From: Cognatilysobacter terrigena
GTDB taxonomy: Bacteria; Pseudomonadota; Gammaproteobacteria; Xanthomonadales; Xanthomonadaceae
Assembly: GCF_004361065.1 (NCBI RefSeq)
Contig: NZ_SELT01000006.1
Location: forward strand, 48,994-112,993
Direction: 5' to 3'
Length of the DNA: 64,000 bases
This document shows, piece after piece, positions 62,544 to 64,000 of the stretch. Numbering within the stretch: position 1 is the first letter of the stretch; every line of letters starts with the position of its first letter. The translations under genes were made by a program, and so were the position numbers. A model generated the notes under the pieces. The model had not been told where the DNA came from and did not search any database. It saw only the letters and a list, made by a program, of their open reading frames with translations.

Positions 62544-64000
62544 AGCTCCGTCGGGCCGGGCAGCGTGAAGTAGAATGTCGCGCCCTCGCCCACCGCGCCT
62601 TCCGCACGGATGGTGCCGCCGTGGCGTTCGACGATGCGGCGCACCGTCGCCAGTCCGATGCCGTGACCCGCGAAATGCTCTTCCGTGTGCAGGCGCTGGA
62701 AGGGCCGGAACAGCTTGTCGACATAGTCCTGCGCGAATCCCGCGCCGTTGTCGCGCACGAAGTATTCGCCGCCGGACGTCAGGCCGAATTCGATGACGGC
62801 GGGATCGCGATCGCGCGTGAACTTCCAGGCATTGCCGATGAGGTTCTGCAGGAGGTTGCGCAGTAGCGTGGCGTCGCCTTCGACATCGAGACCGGGCTGC
62901 ACGCGTACGTCGAGATTGCGCGTCGGCTCGGATACGGTGAGCTCCTCGATCACTTCGCTGGCCACGCGACTCAGGTTGACGGTCTCGACCTTCAGGGCGC
63001 TGCGCGACAGACGCGCGAGCTGCAGCATGGAGTCGATGAGCTCGCCCATGCGCGTCGCCGCGCGGCGCACGCGCGAGAGGTAATCGCGCCCCGGATCGTC
63101 GAGCCGTTCGGCATAGCGCTCGGCGAGGATGCGGCTGAAACCGTCGATCGCGCGCAGCGGCGCGCGCAGGTCGTGCGACACGCTGTAGGCGAACGACTCG
63201 AGCTCCTGGTTCGCGCGCATCAATTCGCGCGTGCGCAACGCGACGCGCGCTTCCAGCGTGCGGTTCAGCGCGTGGACACGCGCCTCGGCGAGCAGGCGCT
63301 CGGTGACGTCTTCCATCTGCAGCAGGCCGGCGACGTCCTGCCCGATGTTGCCCGGGATCGGCGAATAGGTCAGGTGCACGTGGCGGGTCGTGCCGTCGGG
63401 GCGGTGGAAGCGGCGCATCGCGCGCCAAACGCCATCGCCGTCGTTGCGCGCGAGCGACTCGCCTTCGCGCAGGTCGAACAACGATTCGAATGGCAGCCCG
63501 ACGATCGCGTCCGGTCGACGCCCGAACATCGCCGCGAACGCCGGATTGACGTCGACGATGCAGTCGCGGCTGTCGACCAGCGCCTTGCCGATCGCGGAGT
63601 ACTGCATCGCCGCACGGAAGCGGACCTCGCTGCGACGGAATTCTTCGGTCAGGCGGCCGGCGATCTCACGCGCTCGCGTGCCGGTGCGCGCGAGCGTGAA
63701 GGCGACGCCGTACAGCAGCAGTGCGGCGATCAGGCCGAGCGCGAGCGTGCCCTGCAGTGTGCGCAGGCCGGGGACTTCGTCGGTGAGGGGCGGCGACGCA
63801 AAGTCGAAACGCCATTTGCGTCCGTAGACGTCGACGGTGCTGCTGCGGGTGAACGCCGGATGCGGCACGCGTCGCCCGCCGTCGTAAAGCAGATGCGGCG
63901 TTGCGTCGGTGACATCCACGATGCGCACGTGCATGTCCTGCAGGTGGCTGCCGAGCGCAGCGTCGACCATGTCCTGCACATGGAACGGCACGTAGATCCA
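62540..64000 (-). CDS. Membrane sensor histidine kinase with PAS domain (partial)
   Basis: C-terminal part of a sensor kinase; the start lies beyond 64000. About 486 codons are visible. They begin in what looks like the end of a periplasmic CHASE domain ([14 protein letters not shown], then [22 protein letters not shown]). One membrane helix follows ([19 protein letters not shown]). A PAS domain holds [14 protein letters not shown] and [14 protein letters not shown]. Then come a coiled linker, the phospho-His segment [17 protein letters not shown], the N box [13 protein letters not shown] and G boxes [13 protein letters not shown] and [12 protein letters not shown]. The pattern resembles Cph1-like kinases. 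No partner response regulator is in the window. Ligand unknown. Confidence 0.93.
   Translation of the reverse strand, partial: WIYVPFHVQDMVDAALGSHLQDMHVRIVDVTDATPHLLYDGGRRVPHPAFTRSSTVDVYGRKWRFDFASPPLTDEVPGLRTLQGTLALGLIAALLLYGVAFTLARTGTRAREIAGRLTEEFRRSEVRFRAAMQYSAIGKALVDSRDCIVDVNPAFAAMFGRRPDAIVGLPFESLFDLREGESLARNDGDGVWRAMRRFHRPDGTTRHVHLTYSPIPGNIGQDVAGLLQMEDVTERLLAEARVHALNRTLEARVALRTRELMRANQELESFAYSVSHDLRAPLRAIDGFSRILAERYAERLDDPGRDYLSRVRRAATRMGELIDSMLQLARLSRSALKVETVNLSRVASEVIEELTVSEPTRNLDVRVQPGLDVEGDATLLRNLLQNLIGNAWKFTRDRDPAVIEFGLTSGGEYFVRDNGAGFAQDYVDKLFRPFQRLHTEEHFAGHGIGLATVRRIVERHGGTIRAEGAVGEGATFYFTLPGPTEL

Overview
The window is a single high-GC chromosomal stretch from a gammaproteobacterium of the Xanthomonadaceae/Lysobacteraceae (Lysobacter, Luteimonas or Xanthomonas-like). 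The strongest evidence is the complete rpf order: aconitase (rpfA), acyl-CoA ligase (rpfB), rpfF, rpfC, rpfG, lysS, prfB, recJ, rpfE and greA. This is the diffusible signal factor (DSF) quorum-sensing locus typical of that family. The divergent fur/bamE(omlA) pair, followed by rnfH, ratA and smpB, also fits. Genus cannot be fixed from the sequence alone. No rRNA, tRNA, CRISPR array, insertion sequence or prophage was seen, and no gene-free stretch exceeds 300 bases.

Layout. 1-664: 5' part of a MetX-family acyltransferase. 802-1578: a glycine-zipper protein with an internal duplication. 1704-2624: a small, visibly lower-GC two-gene module that includes a HEPN-like protein. 2707-3057: an HU-like protein. 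3157-11986 (minus strand): an eight-gene, fully overlapping operon. In transcription order it encodes a PQQ alcohol dehydrogenase carrying the lanthanide-type Asp-Tyr-Asp signature, a lipoprotein cytochrome c, cytochrome oxidase subunits II (with fused cytochrome c), I and III, a small unknown membrane protein, a CtaG/beta-propeller fusion and a XoxJ/MxaJ-like periplasmic protein. This reads as a self-contained route from alcohol to oxygen.

12784-15091: a nucleotide-sugar dehydrogenase/epimerase pair for surface polysaccharide. 15140-20561: rarA, an unknown exported protein, lolA and ftsK. 20701-30302: ald, trxB, a GNAT-like protein, aat, infA, clpA, clpS and the nudix-mnmA-hflD operon. 30423-46192: the rpf region, containing DSF synthesis (RpfF, RpfB), DSF sensing (RpfC) and a c-di-GMP effector (RpfG), interleaved with lysS, prfB (programmed frameshift), recJ and greA. 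46334-52042: carB, an unknown gene, carA and dapB.

52122-62543: a 2OG-Fe(II) oxygenase, dnaJ, a TMEM175-like channel, dnaK, grpE, hrcA, recN, fur, bamE, rnfH, ratA and smpB. The window ends inside a PAS sensor histidine kinase. Most genes are housekeeping. The unusual content is the alcohol-respiration operon, the HEPN module, the altered metal-ligand motif in RpfG, and unknown genes inserted between partners (carA/carB, dnaK/dnaJ).
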